Assembly: GCA_910586485.1 (NCBI GenBank)
Contig: CAJUIA010000018.1
Span: 1 to 17,671, forward strand
DNA: 17,671 nt
Reading direction: 5' to 3'
From: an uncultured Acetatifactor sp.
GTDB lineage: Bacteria; Bacillota; Clostridia; Lachnospirales; Lachnospiraceae
The notes beneath the pieces were generated by a model. The model ran no database searches, was not told where the DNA came from, and saw only the letters and a list, made by a program, of their open reading frames with translations. Position 1 is the stretch's first letter; each line of letters begins with the position of its first letter. Positions 1-7,813 of the stretch are shown piece by piece. The position numbers were made by a program, and so were the translations under genes.

Positions 1-168
1 AATACCCTCACAGAAACAGAGCTTGAAACACTGTGCAGGCTATACGGGAAAGCGTATATTTGAGCAGATTCGTACAGAAGCAGCGGATAAAAGTATCACG
101 ATTATGGCGGTCATGATAACGATCAGGCAGAAAGTTTTTTTGATGGAAAGGCTTTTTAACTTATCCAT
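1..168 (-). pseudogene. Sensor histidine kinase, N-terminal fragment (broken or frameshifted, runs off the left edge)
   Basis: The minus-strand reading frame starts at an ATG (168-166) lying inside the last codons of the upstream response regulator, the usual layout of a regulator-kinase pair. It encodes MDKLKSLSIKKTFCLIV and so on: a basic start followed by one hydrophobic helix at about residues 13-31, as in the first membrane segment of a sensor kinase. The frame ends at a TAG (42-40) after 42 residues. From there a different frame (YSLHSVSSSVSVRV) stays open to the window edge, so a one-base frameshift is a plausible cause. Kinase identity is inferred from position and the membrane helix only; no catalytic motif lies inside the window. 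A genuine short membrane peptide cannot be excluded. Confidence 0.5.
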
Positions 169-830
169 TTATAACCGCACCCCCAAACTGTTTCAATATA
201 ATTTTTGCTGGTGACCGCTGCCAGCTTTGTGCGTATTCTGCGGACATGCTCTTTCAGTATGTCGCTGTTCCCCTCGGCGTCATAACCCCATAGGCGCTCA
301 TAAATTCGCTCCCGGTCGAAAACCTGTCCGGCGTTCCGCGACAAAAATTCGATGATGTCAAATTCCTTTTTCGAGAAGGGGATGATCTGTTCGTTGCAGT
401 ATACACACCGACCTTCATAATCAATGAACAGGTCGCCAAACATTCTTGTATTGCCGCCATGTCGTGTGCGGTTCTCCCGCCGAAGATGGGCTTCCACACG
501 GGCTGTCAATTCATCCAGGCTGAACGGTTTTGTAATGTAATCATCTCCACCGGCCCGCAGGCCAATAATCTTGTCCTGCTCCGTGACGCGGGAGGTCAGG
601 AAGATTATGGGGCAGTCGATGTGCCCCCGTACCTTTTTGCAAAATTCAAGTCCGTCAACCTCCGGCATATTGATGTCCAGCAGGATCAGGTCGGGTGCGA
701 GGGACAGCATTCCGGCAGCTTCCTCCGCGTCTGACGCAGTATAAACAAGATAGCCCTCGGTCTGGAAATGTAACTTGATAAGATTGTTGATCGCCGCTTC
801 ATCATCGACCAGCAAGATTTTAGGTATCAT
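156..830 (-). CDS. OmpR-family two-component response regulator
   Basis: Encodes a 224-residue cytoplasmic transcription regulator. Residues 3-115 form a receiver domain with the acidic pocket (VDDE), phospho-acceptor Asp52 in LILLDINMPEVDG, Thr79 and Lys101 (YITKPF). Residues about 125-224 form a winged-helix DNA-binding domain ending VWGCGYKW, typical of the OmpR/PhoB group. The start was placed at 830 (MIPKILLVDD) rather than at the upstream in-frame ATG at 905, because it puts the receiver domain at the N-terminus and is preceded by an AGAAAGGA ribosome site. The next gene on this strand begins inside its stop region and looks like its partner kinase, but that gene appears broken, so this regulator may be an orphan. 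The sequence does not show its target genes. Confidence 0.93.
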   Translation of the reverse strand: MIPKILLVDDEAAINNLIKLHFQTEGYLVYTASDAEEAAGMLSLAPDLILLDINMPEVDGLEFCKKVRGHIDCPIIFLTSRVTEQDKIIGLRAGGDDYITKPFSLDELTARVEAHLRRENRTRHGGNTRMFGDLFIDYEGRCVYCNEQIIPFSKKEFDIIEFLSRNAGQVFDRERIYERLWGYDAEGNSDILKEHVRRIRTKLAAVTSKNYIETVWGCGYKWIS

Positions 831-940
831 TTTGTGTTCCTTTCTGCTGTGCGTGTCAAAAGTTCTGGTGTTCATGCTATCAGAGAAAAGTCTATATTCG
901 GTCAACTAACGTCATTAGAACGCAAATCTTTTATTCGCAT

Positions 941-969
941 AGTATAGCTCCTTTTCGTATACTTCGCAA
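941..969 (-). promoter_or_regulatory. Probable sigma-A promoter of the response regulator
   Basis: On the minus strand, TTGCGA (969-964), a 17-base spacer and TATACT (946-941) form a good sigma-A match and lie about 110 bases before the regulator start. An overlapping alternative is TTGAGC (984-979), 17 bases, TATACG (961-956). Prediction from sequence only. Confidence 0.45.
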
Positions 970-1033
970 CTCTGGCAGGCTCAAAAAATATAAACGCCTT
1001 GTAAATCCGAGAACGGTAAGATTTCAATCAGGG

Positions 1034-1073
1034 AATGCCATTGCCTGCAGAAATGCGGGTGGTGGCATTTTTT
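1034..1073 (+). terminator. Orphan intrinsic terminator (plus strand)
   Basis: A 16-bp stem (arm AATGCCATTGCCTGCA, several G-U pairs when read as RNA) is closed by a GAAA tetraloop and followed by a run of T (1068-1073). The form is that of a rho-independent terminator for plus-strand transcription. No plus-strand gene lies upstream of it in this window, because the neighbour to the left is on the minus strand. It may end a small RNA or be left over from a lost gene. Confidence 0.6.
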
Positions 1074-1110
1074 CCCGTTTGCCGAAGGCGAACATGCGCA
1101 TATCCAAAAC

Positions 1111-1174
1111 GACCATAATTGACGGTTTTCGGACCAAAATTGACATAAAAGGATAAAAAGGGACATGCTATAAT
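1111..1174 (+). promoter_or_regulatory. Promoter of the first chemoreceptor, with phased direct repeats
   Basis: An extended -10 (TGCTATAAT, 1166-1174) lies 58 bases before the chemoreceptor start codon. Upstream are two copies of GACCAWAATTGAC (1111-1123 and 1132-1144), 12 of 13 identical and exactly 21 bases apart, about two helical turns. A TTGACA (1140-1145) lies within the second copy but is 23 bases from the -10, too far for normal sigma-A contact, so activation by a protein bound to the repeats is likely. Repeats on a 21-22 base period are the usual form of LytTR-type sites; that assignment is inference. Confidence 0.5.
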
Positions 1175-1232
1175 TAAAAATACGGATTATGCACCAGGCT
1201 GAGCCGGGCTTAAAGCAGGAGGAAGCGCTTTT

Positions 1233-2738
1233 ATGAAAGAAAACTATGAGGGAGAGAATTTATTTGTCGAAAATGATATTAGGGTAACGAAAACGGCAGT
1301 TAAAGTTCTGCCATGGCTGATTCTTGTATTTCCGCTGTTGATTATTCTTTCCATGGTGGGAATTTTTCAGGCGAAGATCGGTGAACTGCTTGTCCTGACG
1401 GCGATTGCGCTGGTGGTAACCATGGGGCCGGGCATAGCGTATAAGATGAACATGCCGGTACATATCATGAAATATCTCACTACCTTTGCCCTTGCGGCGC
1501 TGATAGCCCTTATGGCCACAAATGCGGCATTGGGAATCTATATGACTTACGCCTTTGCCATGGTATTCAGTTTGTTTTATTATGACAAGAAATTTACAAT
1601 ACAGGTTTCGATAGTTTCTTTTATTCTTTTGGTGATTTCATTGTATTTCCGATCGCTGAGTGTGCAGCAGATTGAGTATGAGACGAATTTCATGTGGTTT
1701 TTCAGCCGCTGCCTGGGCTTTTTGCTGGAAACCGTCGTCATGAGTCTGATCTGCATGAAAATTGCGGATTTGTCCCACCAGATGCTGGCTAAATTTGCGG
1801 ATACAAAGCAGACGGCGGCCATGGTGGAGGAATGCGAAAAGGCTTCGGAAGAACTGGGCGGCGTAGTGGAACAGATGGAAATCTGTATCCGCGGCTTTGC
1901 GGACACAAACGGAAGTATTACGGAGGCAGCAGAGGCCACGCTGCAGGATTGTAATGAAAGCTTTCAGTTTGTAGATTCTGTTCGCAGCTCCATTTATGAA
2001 CTGAATCAGAATGCGGACGATCTGGTGAGTAATACGGAGCAGATGCTGCAAATATCAGGGGAGACATCAGGCAAGCTGAATGGTTATATTAAAATGATGC
2101 GAAATACGGCGCGGGGAATGGAGAGCATCGAGCAATCGGCACGGCAGACGGAAGCGCTGCTGGAAAGCCTGAAAACGGGTATGAAAGAAATTTCCGAATT
2201 TGCAAACTCCATTGCGGGAATTACGAATCAGACAAATCTGCTTTCCCTGAACGCATCCATAGAAGCAGCGAGGGCAGGAGAGATGGGAAGAGGCTTCAGC
2301 GTGGTGGCGGAAGAAGTAGGGCAGCTGGCAAAAAATTCCAGGCAGGCAAGTGATGCCATTACTGAGATCATCCACAAAATTTTTGAGCTGTTACAGGAGG
2401 TATTAAGCTCCAATCAGGAAAATATCAACTATGTGACGAGAGAAATTGAGAAGTTTCAGGAGGTGGAGCAGGAGGCGGAAAAGATCAGTATGCTGCAGGA
2501 GGAATCAGAGGCGAAGGCGTGTATTGCAGCTGAGTCCAGCACCGGTACTCGTCAGAGAGGCGAGCAGGTACTGGGGCTGATAAAGCAGATGGAGGATCTT
2601 GTAAAAAATACCATTGCCCAGGCAGACCGAATTGTTCAGGAAACGCAGACTCAGAAAAACGTTACCGGAGAGGTGGAAGAGACCTTCCGGCAGGTGAACA
2701 GTGTCTCGGAGAATCTGTTGAAGATCAGTCAGACATAA
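1233..2738 (+). CDS. Methyl-accepting chemotaxis protein with a six-helix membrane sensor
   Basis: A 501-residue chemoreceptor-like protein. The first 185 residues hold about six hydrophobic helices (roughly 27-46, 52-70, 78-98, 100-118, 121-140 and 153-175) with only short loops, so a signal would be sensed within or through the membrane. The rest is a long coiled coil carrying the conserved MCP hairpin tip at about 330-370 (TNQTNLLSLNASIEAARAGE, then GRGFSVVAEEVGQLAKNS), which contacts CheA and CheW in known receptors. No HAMP domain is seen between the membrane part and the coil, which is unusual. The start is supported by an AGGAGG site 10 bases upstream. It lies 64 bases before a second receptor on the same strand. 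No che genes are present here; the ligand is unknown. Confidence 0.92.
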   Translation: MKENYEGENLFVENDIRVTKTAVKVLPWLILVFPLLIILSMVGIFQAKIGELLVLTAIALVVTMGPGIAYKMNMPVHIMKYLTTFALAALIALMATNAALGIYMTYAFAMVFSLFYYDKKFTIQVSIVSFILLVISLYFRSLSVQQIEYETNFMWFFSRCLGFLLETVVMSLICMKIADLSHQMLAKFADTKQTAAMVEECEKASEELGGVVEQMEICIRGFADTNGSITEAAEATLQDCNESFQFVDSVRSSIYELNQNADDLVSNTEQMLQISGETSGKLNGYIKMMRNTARGMESIEQSARQTEALLESLKTGMKEISEFANSIAGITNQTNLLSLNASIEAARAGEMGRGFSVVAEEVGQLAKNSRQASDAITEIIHKIFELLQEVLSSNQENINYVTREIEKFQEVEQEAEKISMLQEESEAKACIAAESSTGTRQRGEQVLGLIKQMEDLVKNTIAQADRIVQETQTQKNVTGEVEETFRQVNSVSENLLKISQT

Positions 2739-2802
2739 TATTCGATAACCTAAAAAGAATATTTTAAGAATATTTACAGATGTAATAAGGAGATAAAAGA
2801 TT

Positions 2803-4803
2803 ATGAGCAGGACAATCAAGGGAAAAGTGACAATCAGTGTAATCTTTATGGTGGTGATGAGCATTTTGCTTACCACGGCGGCAATTTTAATTGTGGCGGG
2901 AAGGCGTCTGATGGAGGATCAGACAGAGACACTTCAGCTGTATGCGGACAAATATGCGGAAGAGATCAATACCTGGATCGAAAACGAGAAGATGCTTGCT
3001 TCAGGAACGGCAAAGGGGGTAGAGGCTGCCGGAAGCATAGAGGATGATGCGCTGCAGGAAATTTTAAATACGTATGCAGCGGACAGGGATGAGCTTTTGA
3101 ATCTTTACTGCGGCACAAAGGACAGCAGGTTTATTCAGTCAAATGCGGAGGCGGAAATACCGGAGGGGTATGACCCGGTGCAACGGGGATGGTATCAACA
3201 GGCGGCGGCACAGGGGACTGTGATTGTAACGGATCCGTATTGGGATGTACTTACCAATCAGATGTGTACCACCATTGCCGCGCCGGTTTATATAGAGGGA
3301 GAGCTGTGTGCGGTGATCGGCCTTGACGTAACGCTGGGAACGGTGACGGACCTGACCGCCAGCATTAATTTTGCGGAAGGCGTATACGGATTTCTGGTTG
3401 ACAGCAGCGGGCAGTACATAGCGCATAAAAACAGGGAATATGAGCCGGCTGAGGACAGGGCGGTTACGGTATCATCCATCAATCAGGGTCTGGCGGATTT
3501 TATAAACGCTGATCGAGGACAGGCGGCGGAGTTTCAGGATTATGACGGCAGCTCCCGTTATTTTGCGGTAACGGGTATTGAGGGCTGTAACTGGAAGATG
3601 GGAGTCGTGGTGCCAACGGCTAATGTCAGAGGCTCTTTGCTGGCCATGATTGCCATGACTGTGGTGATTGCAGCCCTGATTACCATTGTGGCGGCCCTCA
3701 GTATGGCAGGGCTGATTCACAGGCTGTTAGAGCCCATACAAATGCTGAAGCAGTTTGCCTCCGGAGATTTTTCAGAAAATGCGGTGGTTTCAAAGGAGAT
3801 TCCGGCAGAATACAAAAACGAGACGGAGCAGATCAAAACAGCCACTCTGGAAGTAAAAGACCAGATACGAGGCATTATTTTAAATACCAAGCAGGAAGCG
3901 GGAAGCATCGGCAGGATTGCCGAAGGCACGTCTGTAAAAATGAACGCGCTGACCCAGGATATTTCCGGTATTGCCGATTCTACGCTGCAGGCGCTGCAGC
4001 AGACTACAGAGGCGAGAAGCCTGGCTGAAAGCATCAGGAGTACCGGTCAGGAGCTTGGCACTGTTGTGGAAGATGTGGCGCAGAAAGCGGGTCGGGCGGC
4101 GGAGCAGTCAGCCGACATTATGGAGCGGGCCGGAGAGCAATATCGAAAGTCCGAGGCTTCCGGCAAGGAGGCAGTGGATCTTTATCAGAGAACAAAAGGC
4201 GAGCTGGAGCAGGCGATTACGGATAGTCAAAGGGTGCGGGAGATAGATACCCTGACGGAGGAAATTCTATCCATCAGTTCCCAGACTAATCTGCTGGCGC
4301 TGAATGCCAGCATAGAAGCAGCAAGAGCGGGAGAGGCCGGCAAGGGATTTGCAGTGGTGGCAGAAGAGATTCGCCAGCTGGCAAATCATTCCAAGGAAGC
4401 GGTGGACAAGATTCGTCAGGTGACGGAAAGCGTTACGCGGAATGTTACCTTTTTATCGGAAAGCTCAGGGAAACTGCTAACGTTCGTGAGCGATAAGGTC
4501 ATGGAGGATTACAGGAGCATGACGGAGCTTGCGGGAATGTATGAGAAGGATGCGGTATTTTACAGTGAGGTCTCAGGCGATCTGGGGGCGGCATCGGAGG
4601 AGATGAGCGGGAGCATAGAAGAGATTAACCGGTCTATTGCCGCAATCACTGAGCTTGTGGGAGAGATTGCAGAGCATATGCAGGGCATGAAGCAGTCTGC
4701 GGAAGCTTCCGACGGAAATTCCAAGGCAGTTCTGGGAGAAATGGAAGAGCTGTCCCGGTTAAGTGAAATACTGAATCAAACGGTAGCATCGTTTAAGGTA
4801 TAA
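2803..4803 (+). CDS. Methyl-accepting chemotaxis protein with dCache ectodomain, probable amino-acid receptor
   Basis: A 666-residue receptor with the classic layout: membrane helix 1 (about 11-32), extracellular dCache domain (about 35-275), membrane helix 2 (about 278-303), HAMP linker (about 304-355), then the signalling coil with the MCP tip at about 490-530 (SSQTNLLALNASIEAARAGE). In the membrane-distal Cache module, Tyr123, Arg128, Trp130, Tyr131, Tyr146 and Asp175 occur in the order and spacing of the amino-acid-binding dCache motif known from receptors such as PctA. This suggests an amino acid ligand (inference from family knowledge). An AAGGAG site precedes the ATG. It may share a transcript with the receptor just upstream, although the 64-base gap is AT-rich and could hold its own promoter. 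A long hairpin follows its stop. Confidence 0.94.
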   Translation: MSRTIKGKVTISVIFMVVMSILLTTAAILIVAGRRLMEDQTETLQLYADKYAEEINTWIENEKMLASGTAKGVEAAGSIEDDALQEILNTYAADRDELLNLYCGTKDSRFIQSNAEAEIPEGYDPVQRGWYQQAAAQGTVIVTDPYWDVLTNQMCTTIAAPVYIEGELCAVIGLDVTLGTVTDLTASINFAEGVYGFLVDSSGQYIAHKNREYEPAEDRAVTVSSINQGLADFINADRGQAAEFQDYDGSSRYFAVTGIEGCNWKMGVVVPTANVRGSLLAMIAMTVVIAALITIVAALSMAGLIHRLLEPIQMLKQFASGDFSENAVVSKEIPAEYKNETEQIKTATLEVKDQIRGIILNTKQEAGSIGRIAEGTSVKMNALTQDISGIADSTLQALQQTTEARSLAESIRSTGQELGTVVEDVAQKAGRAAEQSADIMERAGEQYRKSEASGKEAVDLYQRTKGELEQAITDSQRVREIDTLTEEILSISSQTNLLALNASIEAARAGEAGKGFAVVAEEIRQLANHSKEAVDKIRQVTESVTRNVTFLSESSGKLLTFVSDKVMEDYRSMTELAGMYEKDAVFYSEVSGDLGAASEEMSGSIEEINRSIAAITELVGEIAEHMQGMKQSAEASDGNSKAVLGEMEELSRLSEILNQTVASFKV

Positions 4804-4815
4804 TGACCTTATTCA

Positions 4816-4860
4816 AGGCAGAAAGCGCCAATGGTTTTCCAGACATTGGCGCTTTCGCCT
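4816..4860. terminator. Long hairpin between convergent genes, probable terminator
   Basis: A perfect 13-bp stem (GAAAGCGCCAATG at 4821-4833 with its complement at 4844-4856) is extended by AGGC/GCCT after a single bulged A, with a 10-base loop. It begins 12 bases after the chemoreceptor stop and ends 8 bases before the 3' end of the convergent M56 gene, so it can serve both strands. T-runs beside it are weak on the plus strand. Confidence 0.65.
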
Positions 4861-4868
4861 GCTTCATT

Positions 4869-7325
4869 TTACCAGGAGGCAAAAAATCCCTGCTTCGTAT
4901 TTACATTCTGGATTGCGTAGGTAAGCAGGGTTTGAATGCTTCCCGCCCGATATAAAATGCGATCAGGCCACCAGCTTAAGAACTCATCATCCAGCTTTGC
5001 TGCGGGGGCGAAGGGCATATAAAGGATAAATTCTTCCCCCTCGGACAGGCCGTAAGCATCGGTACCGATATAGCGTACACCGTCCTCGATCCATTCCGTA
5101 TCTGCCTCTGTTTCGCAGACCAGCTCTTCCAGGCGCATACTGCAGGCGTACTCATTGAGCTTTGTAATCTCTCCAAATTTACCCTTAAATTTACAGATAT
5201 ACGTAGTACCGTTTGGATATTTCGGGTCGCTTTCCGCGTCGCTGTCAGAAAAAATGCCTTCAAAGCTGCCGTCAGGATACAGGGTCAGCGTCGTGTCCCA
5301 GGCTCCCGCACCGCTGGCAAACATGAATTCCAGAGGCAGGACGTCCTCCGGCAGACCCTTTTCCGGCAGGGCCGGATATTGGAAAGAATTATCTGACTCA
5401 TTGGGGTCAAATACCACCGGATAAATTTCCGGTATTTCCGTGGGATCCGCAGGCCCGATCACCAGCCTGAATTCCAGCGTGCTGAGCAGAACGGTACTTT
5501 CTTCCAGCCAGTAATTTACCGACGGCCCAAGGATTCTCATCTCGCGGGTAAGCTCCAGAACCGGCAGGGCGAAGTCCACTGTCCGGGAATCTTCTTCCGT
5601 TATCTGGCCGCCCTCCAGAGAGAACATGGTACAGCTATAGCTTGCCACTCCCTGATACATTGCTGGCAGGTACTCGATCAGAAAGTCTTTTCCGTTCCGT
5701 TGGTACAGGAGAACGGAAGTCCAGCCCGTGTGAGCATAACCTGCTTCCCTGTCCCAGATCACCGTCCCGTCCTGCCGGATTACCTCCAGCCGGTAAATCT
5801 GTCCCTTTGCTTCCTCATAGACGCGGATGCGCTCCGTCTCTCCGTCGTGGTCCAGGTCAACGTTATCTAAAATAATGGCATCCAGCAGGTCGCTGTCCTC
5901 GGTCGGCTGCGCGGTTCCTGTTCCGGTCAGTTCGCCATCGCCTGCCGGGGCCTGTCCGTCCCCGCCGCCGCTCTGCGCGCTGCGGAACAATTCTTCAAAT
6001 TCGGGGAAAGCATCCTCCCAGGAGGCCAGATATTCGTGGGGAGCTTCATAATAGTCCCCGTCAATCATCAGATAACGGTTTCCCACGTTGCCCACAGTAT
6101 GAGAGGTGCCGTCCTGTAAAACCATATGGAAAAGAAAAGAGGCTCCGTCCCGGTTGTCTGCAGGCCGTGATACATATTTTCCGCTGCCTTCATTGAGCAG
6201 GGCTGCCATGGAGGCGATCCTTTCCGAAGTAAGCTCCCTTTCAAGCGATTGCGGGCCTGAGCCGGAAAAAAGCTCCAGGCGGGCGCTTTGTACGTCTTCT
6301 GAGGTAAGATTTTGGGCCCATGTAAGGGTTTTGCGGGCAGCAGGATTGGTCAGAAAGCAGAGAACCAGGGCTATACACACGGCTGCTGCCGCCAGAATGG
6401 CCCAAAATGCCGGTTTTTTATAGCTTAATATGGACTTCACACGTACCTTTACACCGATTTCCCCAAAGGAAAGAGGACAGGCCGCAATGCTTTTGTGAGC
6501 GGTACTGCAGTTAAGTAGTGCCTGGGAGTAGTCCGCCAGCCGGCTTCTGTCCAGTTTCCTGATTACCTTCTCATCACATGCCAGCTCCACATCCCGGCAG
6601 AACAACACGTAGGAAAGCCATACCAGCGGATTAAACCAGTGTACGGACAGCAGCAGGACTCCCAGCAGCTTCCACCAGTGATCCAACCTTTGAATGTGCG
6701 CTTCCTCGTGGGCAATTACATATTCCAGGCTGTTTTCAGCCATTCCGGAAGGAAGGTAGATTTTGGGCCTTAACAGACCAAAGACAAAGGGAGAGCTTAT
6801 TTTTTCACTTATGTAGACACGATTCCGCAGAATAACCGCCGTTTTTAACCGGTTTCGCAGGCGCAGCCAGCTAAATACCGAGTAACCTGCCAGAAATGAT
6901 AAGCCGGTCAGCCATATTCCTGTGGAAACGTCTGCAGCAGAAAAGTGATTTTCGTTTGCAGGCAGGTGGTCTTCCAGATGATGGTCCCCCGCTTGTCCGC
7001 CTGTGGGCGATGTCATATAGTTTACATTCCCGCCTTCGGGGAGAGCGCCTGTGCCCTGCAAAGCTTCTTCCGCCGCGGCAGACTCCTTTCCGCCGGTATC
7101 AAAACCGGGTAAAGCAGCGGCTGTGATTGCCGGAGCTTCCGGGACCAGGCTGAAAGGGCTTTCGACGAAAAAAGGACAAATCAGGCGGAGCGCCGCAATT
7201 CCCCATAACAGAACAGAAATCCACTTAGGGGCCCTGCGCAGGAGCAGCCTTGCGAGCATCACCGCCAGGATGAGCCAGACTGCCGTTAAACTCATATTTA
7301 CAATCTGCAGGAACAGTTCTCTCAT
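4869..7325 (-). CDS. BlaR1/MecR1-type M56 metallopeptidase signal transducer with a non-PBP ectodomain
   Basis: An 818-residue membrane protein. Helices at about 9-29, 36-53 and 135-152 frame an N-terminal M56 peptidase with the zinc motif HEEAH (206-210) and a second acidic element VELACDE (246-252). A helix at about 305-325 leads to an outer segment of about 490 residues. In classic BlaR1 that segment is a penicillin-binding domain, but no SxxK or KTG-like motifs are seen here. Instead there is a DLDHDGE calcium-loop-like repeat (490-496) and a WDTTLTLYPDGSFEG region near 676. By family analogy, a ligand outside the cell triggers the peptidase, which leads to loss of the BlaI repressor. Its ATG overlaps the blaI-like stop by 4 bases (ATGA), so the two are translationally coupled. 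The true ligand is unknown. Confidence 0.9.
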   Translation of the reverse strand: MRELFLQIVNMSLTAVWLILAVMLARLLLRRAPKWISVLLWGIAALRLICPFFVESPFSLVPEAPAITAAALPGFDTGGKESAAAEEALQGTGALPEGGNVNYMTSPTGGQAGDHHLEDHLPANENHFSAADVSTGIWLTGLSFLAGYSVFSWLRLRNRLKTAVILRNRVYISEKISSPFVFGLLRPKIYLPSGMAENSLEYVIAHEEAHIQRLDHWWKLLGVLLLSVHWFNPLVWLSYVLFCRDVELACDEKVIRKLDRSRLADYSQALLNCSTAHKSIAACPLSFGEIGVKVRVKSILSYKKPAFWAILAAAAVCIALVLCFLTNPAARKTLTWAQNLTSEDVQSARLELFSGSGPQSLERELTSERIASMAALLNEGSGKYVSRPADNRDGASFLFHMVLQDGTSHTVGNVGNRYLMIDGDYYEAPHEYLASWEDAFPEFEELFRSAQSGGGDGQAPAGDGELTGTGTAQPTEDSDLLDAIILDNVDLDHDGETERIRVYEEAKGQIYRLEVIRQDGTVIWDREAGYAHTGWTSVLLYQRNGKDFLIEYLPAMYQGVASYSCTMFSLEGGQITEEDSRTVDFALPVLELTREMRILGPSVNYWLEESTVLLSTLEFRLVIGPADPTEIPEIYPVVFDPNESDNSFQYPALPEKGLPEDVLPLEFMFASGAGAWDTTLTLYPDGSFEGIFSDSDAESDPKYPNGTTYICKFKGKFGEITKLNEYACSMRLEELVCETEADTEWIEDGVRYIGTDAYGLSEGEEFILYMPFAPAAKLDDEFLSWWPDRILYRAGSIQTLLTYAIQNVNTKQGFFASW

Positions 7326-7693
7326 TGTGGGACTCCTTCCCGGAAACGGTCAATCATCCGCTGTACCTCATCTATTTCCTGTGGTGTTATTTTTTTTGTT
7401 TTTGTAAAAGCGGCTACAAACGCCGGCAGTGAGCCGTCAAATTTCTTTTCCACCAGCTCGTCGATCTCCGCCGCCTGGACCTCGTCCTTTGTGACCAGTG
7501 CGGACACAAGGCTGTTTTCGTTTTTTAATATGCCTCGTTCCGACAGGCGCTTGATCACGGTATAAGTGGTGGTGGGCTTCCAGCCAAGCCGTTCCCTGCA
7601 AAGCTCTACAAGCTCTCTGCTTTTTACGGGAGTATGCTCCCACAAAATAAGGCAGAAGCGATATTCACTGTCAAAGATTTTCGGTGTGTTCAT
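7322..7693 (-). CDS. BlaI/MecI/CopY-family transcriptional repressor
   Basis: A 123-residue DNA-binding protein, the usual length of the family. Residues about 5-70 form a winged helix with the recognition segment GWKPTTTYTVIKRLSERG (37-54), strongly typical of BlaI. The C-terminal part (about 75-120) is the helical dimerisation and cleavage region. It is the first gene of a two-gene operon with the M56 sensor. The start is supported by a GGGGAGG site. A large inverted repeat overlapping its own promoter indicates autorepression, relieved when the M56 partner is activated (family knowledge). Because the partner lacks a penicillin-binding domain, control of a beta-lactamase should not be assumed, and no beta-lactamase is near. 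Confidence 0.93.
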   Translation of the reverse strand: MNTPKIFDSEYRFCLILWEHTPVKSRELVELCRERLGWKPTTTYTVIKRLSERGILKNENSLVSALVTKDEVQAAEIDELVEKKFDGSLPAFVAAFTKTKKITPQEIDEVQRMIDRFREGVPQ

Positions 7694-7709
7694 AGGTCCT
7701 CCCCATTTA

Positions 7710-7760
7710 CTCTAATGCGTTAGATAACTATAATCTAACACATTAGAGCAGAGACGTCAA
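7710..7760 (-). promoter_or_regulatory. BlaI-type operator overlapping the blaI-blaR promoter
   Basis: Two 16-base arms, CTCTAATGCGTTAGAT (7710-7725) and ATCTAACACATTAGAG (7733-7748), are inverted copies of each other with one mismatch and a 7-base spacer. Each arm is itself a dyad (TCTAA-N4-TTAGA), so the site could hold two repressor dimers. The minus-strand promoter TTGACG (7760-7755), 17 bases, TAGATT (7737-7732) runs through the second arm, as expected for repression. The site also lies upstream of the divergent GH2 remnant. Confidence 0.75.
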
Positions 7761-7813
7761 GGGTTAAACGACGTCAGACAAGTGGGAGGCAGCGGTTATG
7801 AGTTGACCGGTAT

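Noticed and set aside
902..940. A 12-codon minus-strand frame (MRIKDLRSNDVS) with an AAAGGAG site, possible leader peptide of the response regulator
   Set aside because: The best promoter (-10 at 946-941) would start transcription downstream of that ribosome site, so the peptide would not be on the transcript.
960..1073. Cyclic-di-GMP or other known riboswitch before the chemoreceptor
   Set aside because: No recognisable conserved riboswitch core. The hairpin at 1034-1073 lies upstream of the apparent promoter at 1169, so it would not be in the receptor's leader.
1140..1174. TTGACA at 1140-1145 as an ordinary -35 for TATAAT at 1169-1174
   Set aside because: The spacer is 23 bases, well outside the usual 16-19. 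The TTGACA is better explained as part of the phased direct repeat.
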